Source of the DNA: Flavobacteriales bacterium UBA7612
Lineage (GTDB): Bacteria > Bacteroidota > Bacteroidia > Flavobacteriales > Weeksellaceae
DNA: 7,133 nucleotides
Assembly: GCA_002484335.1 (NCBI GenBank)
Contig: DLJQ01000016.1
Coordinates: forward strand, 1 to 7,133
Reading direction: 5' to 3'
A program made the position numbers and the translations under genes. Positions 5,717-7,133 of this stretch are shown one piece after another (the first letter of the stretch is position 1; each line of letters opens with the position of its first letter). Below the pieces are notes generated by a model, which was not told the DNA's origin, did not search any database, and saw only the letters and a list, made by a program, of their open reading frames with translations.

Positions 5717-7102
5717 ATGAAATTAAGGTATATGAAGTATAAATCGAGCATAATGTTGTTATTAGCAACATTGTTTACCGTAAACACTTTTGCACAAACA
5801 GCAAAACAAACACCACAACGTCTTGTTAAAGTGGATGGAATTGCTGCAGTTGTAGGAAATCAGATTGTTTTAGAATCTGATGTAGATAGAGATTTCTTAA
5901 TGTCTAAGCAACAAGGTATGCAAGTTGATAATAAATGTGATTTCTTGAATGATATCATGTTAGATAAAATGCTGGTTGATAAAGCAAAACAAGATACTTT
6001 AATTAAAGTAACACAAGATGAGGTAAACCGTCAATTAAATTTACAAGTTGATGGATGGGTTGCACAAGCAGGTGGAGAAAAACAAGTATTAGACTTTTTT
6101 GGTTTTCGTACGATGGCCGAAATGAAAAACGAAACAAAATATATTGTAGAAGATAATATTTATGCTCGCCAAAAAAGAGAAATGGTTGTAAAAGGTGCAG
6201 ATGCAACACCAGAAGAAGTTCGTTTATTTTTCGAAAAACATAAAACTGAATTACCTGATGTAAAAGATGAAGTGTCTATAAGTCATATTGTTCTTTTTCC
6301 TCAAGTTTCAGAAGATAATCAACAAAAAATAATTGATCAGTTAAAAGAAATTAAAAAAGAAGTCGAGGAGGGTGCTTCTTTTGCTACTAAAGCTATTTTA
6401 TATTCAGAAGATCCAGGTTCTGCAAGTAATGGAGGAGAATATAAAAAAGTGATAAGAGGAAAGATGGTAAAAGAGTTTGATGCAGTTGCTTTTAACTTGC
6501 AAGAAGGTGAAATCTCAGAACCCTTTAAAACAGATTTTGGATATCATATTATAAAATTAGATAAACGTCGTGGACAAGAATTAGATTTACGTCATATACT
6601 TATTACTACGAAACCAACAGAAGAAGAAATTAAGGAAACAACAAATAAATTAGATTCTATCCGATTATTAATTAATGATGGCAAAATGACTTTTAAAGAA
6701 GCTGCATTAAAGTTTTCTGATGATAAATATACAAAGTATAATTCAGGAAATTTAATGAACCAAAGTTCAGGGGATGATCGTTTTGAAAAAATTTCTTTAC
6801 CATTACCAATGTTTACAGCAATTACAAATTTACATGAAGGTGATGTTTCTCAGGTTTTTGAAGATGATTTTGATAATAAAAAAGCATTGAGAATTTTAGA
6901 ATTAGATAGATTTTATCCTGAACATAAAATTAATTATGAGGATGATTATTATAGAATTCAAAAATTTGCAGTTCAAGATAAAGAAAGAACATTATTATTA
7001 GATTGGGTTAAACGTCAAGTAGGTGATGCTTACATAAAAATAGGTAAAGAATATCAAACATGTAATTTCCCTATTGATTGGGAGAAAAAACAAGTTAAAT
7101 AG
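5717..7102 (+). CDS. SurA-like periplasmic peptidyl-prolyl cis-trans isomerase / chaperone
   Basis: This exported chaperone probably escorts outer-membrane proteins through the periplasm, as SurA does; it has 461 residues. The signal peptide has a basic N-region, a hydrophobic core (about 11-22) and a likely cut after Ala26 (TFA-QT). The mature protein has a SurA-type N-terminal chaperone domain (about 36-160) opening with VDGIAAVVGNQIVLESDVD, then a first parvulin/PpiC domain (about 186-284) with the canonical GSASNGGEY, AFNLQEGEISEPFKTDFGYHIIKL core. A second PpiC-like domain (about 288-397) opens with LRHILI but lacks the FGYHII strand, and a C-terminal region (about 400-461) follows. The only two cysteines are Cys74 and Cys449. 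Two starts are possible: the ATG at 5717, or one at 5732 (Met6), which gives a more compact signal peptide. The product is typical of Flavobacteriia, where the next gene is often a MoxR-type ATPase; that lies outside this window. Confidence 0.92.
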   Translation: MKLRYMKYKSSIMLLLATLFTVNTFAQTAKQTPQRLVKVDGIAAVVGNQIVLESDVDRDFLMSKQQGMQVDNKCDFLNDIMLDKMLVDKAKQDTLIKVTQDEVNRQLNLQVDGWVAQAGGEKQVLDFFGFRTMAEMKNETKYIVEDNIYARQKREMVVKGADATPEEVRLFFEKHKTELPDVKDEVSISHIVLFPQVSEDNQQKIIDQLKEIKKEVEEGASFATKAILYSEDPGSASNGGEYKKVIRGKMVKEFDAVAFNLQEGEISEPFKTDFGYHIIKLDKRRGQELDLRHILITTKPTEEEIKETTNKLDSIRLLINDGKMTFKEAALKFSDDKYTKYNSGNLMNQSSGDDRFEKISLPLPMFTAITNLHEGDVSQVFEDDFDNKKALRILELDRFYPEHKINYEDDYYRIQKFAVQDKERTLLLDWVKRQVGDAYIKIGKEYQTCNFPIDWEKKQVK

Positions 7103-7133
7103 TAAGATTCTTTATAAAAACATAAAAGCAGTA

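Noticed and set aside
6003..6209. 68-codon minus-strand reading frame inside the SurA-like gene
   Set aside because: It is antisense to a confident gene; its Leu/His/Phe-rich composition is what the complement of Lys/Gln/Glu codons gives.
3436..7102. Leucine or peptide breakdown cluster formed by pepT, the lyase and the SurA-like gene
   Set aside because: The genes point in different directions, have separate promoter-like boxes, and no other step of leucine catabolism is present.

Overview
The window looks like ordinary chromosomal DNA from a member of the Bacteroidota, most likely class Flavobacteriia. The base composition is very AT-rich (about 30% GC by eye). No start codon has a Shine-Dalgarno sequence, and A/T-rich stretches precede the ATGs instead. 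Several intergenic gaps carry TAnnTTTG boxes, the -7 element of the Bacteroidota promoter. The gene families also fit: a head GIN domain protein, a flavobacterial-type SurA/PpiC chaperone, a DUF4241-like protein and a Bacteroidota-type HMG-CoA lyase. I cannot name the genus.

Layout. Positions 1-200 are AT-rich DNA in which I see no gene; an intrinsic terminator follows at 201-236. On the minus strand lie a DUF4241-like protein (254-1012) and methylglyoxal synthase (mgsA, 1092-1457). Divergent from mgsA is a PaaE-type flavin/[2Fe-2S] reductase (1559-2608, plus). It meets a secreted head GIN domain protein (2679-3347, minus) across a perfectly palindromic bidirectional terminator. Peptidase T (pepT, 3436-4677, minus) lies upstream of the head GIN gene, and a long hairpin separates the two. 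A 64-bp divergent promoter region follows, then an HMG-CoA lyase (4742-5602, plus) and a periplasmic SurA-like peptidyl-prolyl isomerase (5717-7102, plus). The window ends 31 bases after that stop codon.

How the genes relate. There is no single pathway. The genes look like independent housekeeping units: methylglyoxal bypass of glycolysis, an electron-transfer reductase without a visible oxygenase partner, tripeptide cleavage, the last step of leucine breakdown, and outer-membrane protein folding. Most gaps carry their own promoter or terminator, which fits mostly single-gene transcription.

I found no convincing undescribed system, mobile element, CRISPR array, tRNA or rRNA. The points worth a second look are small: an acidic-residue exchange in the HMG-CoA lyase active site, a terminator-like hairpin touching the head GIN start codon, overlapping divergent promoters, dyads in leaders, and the domain and cysteine pattern of the SurA-like protein.
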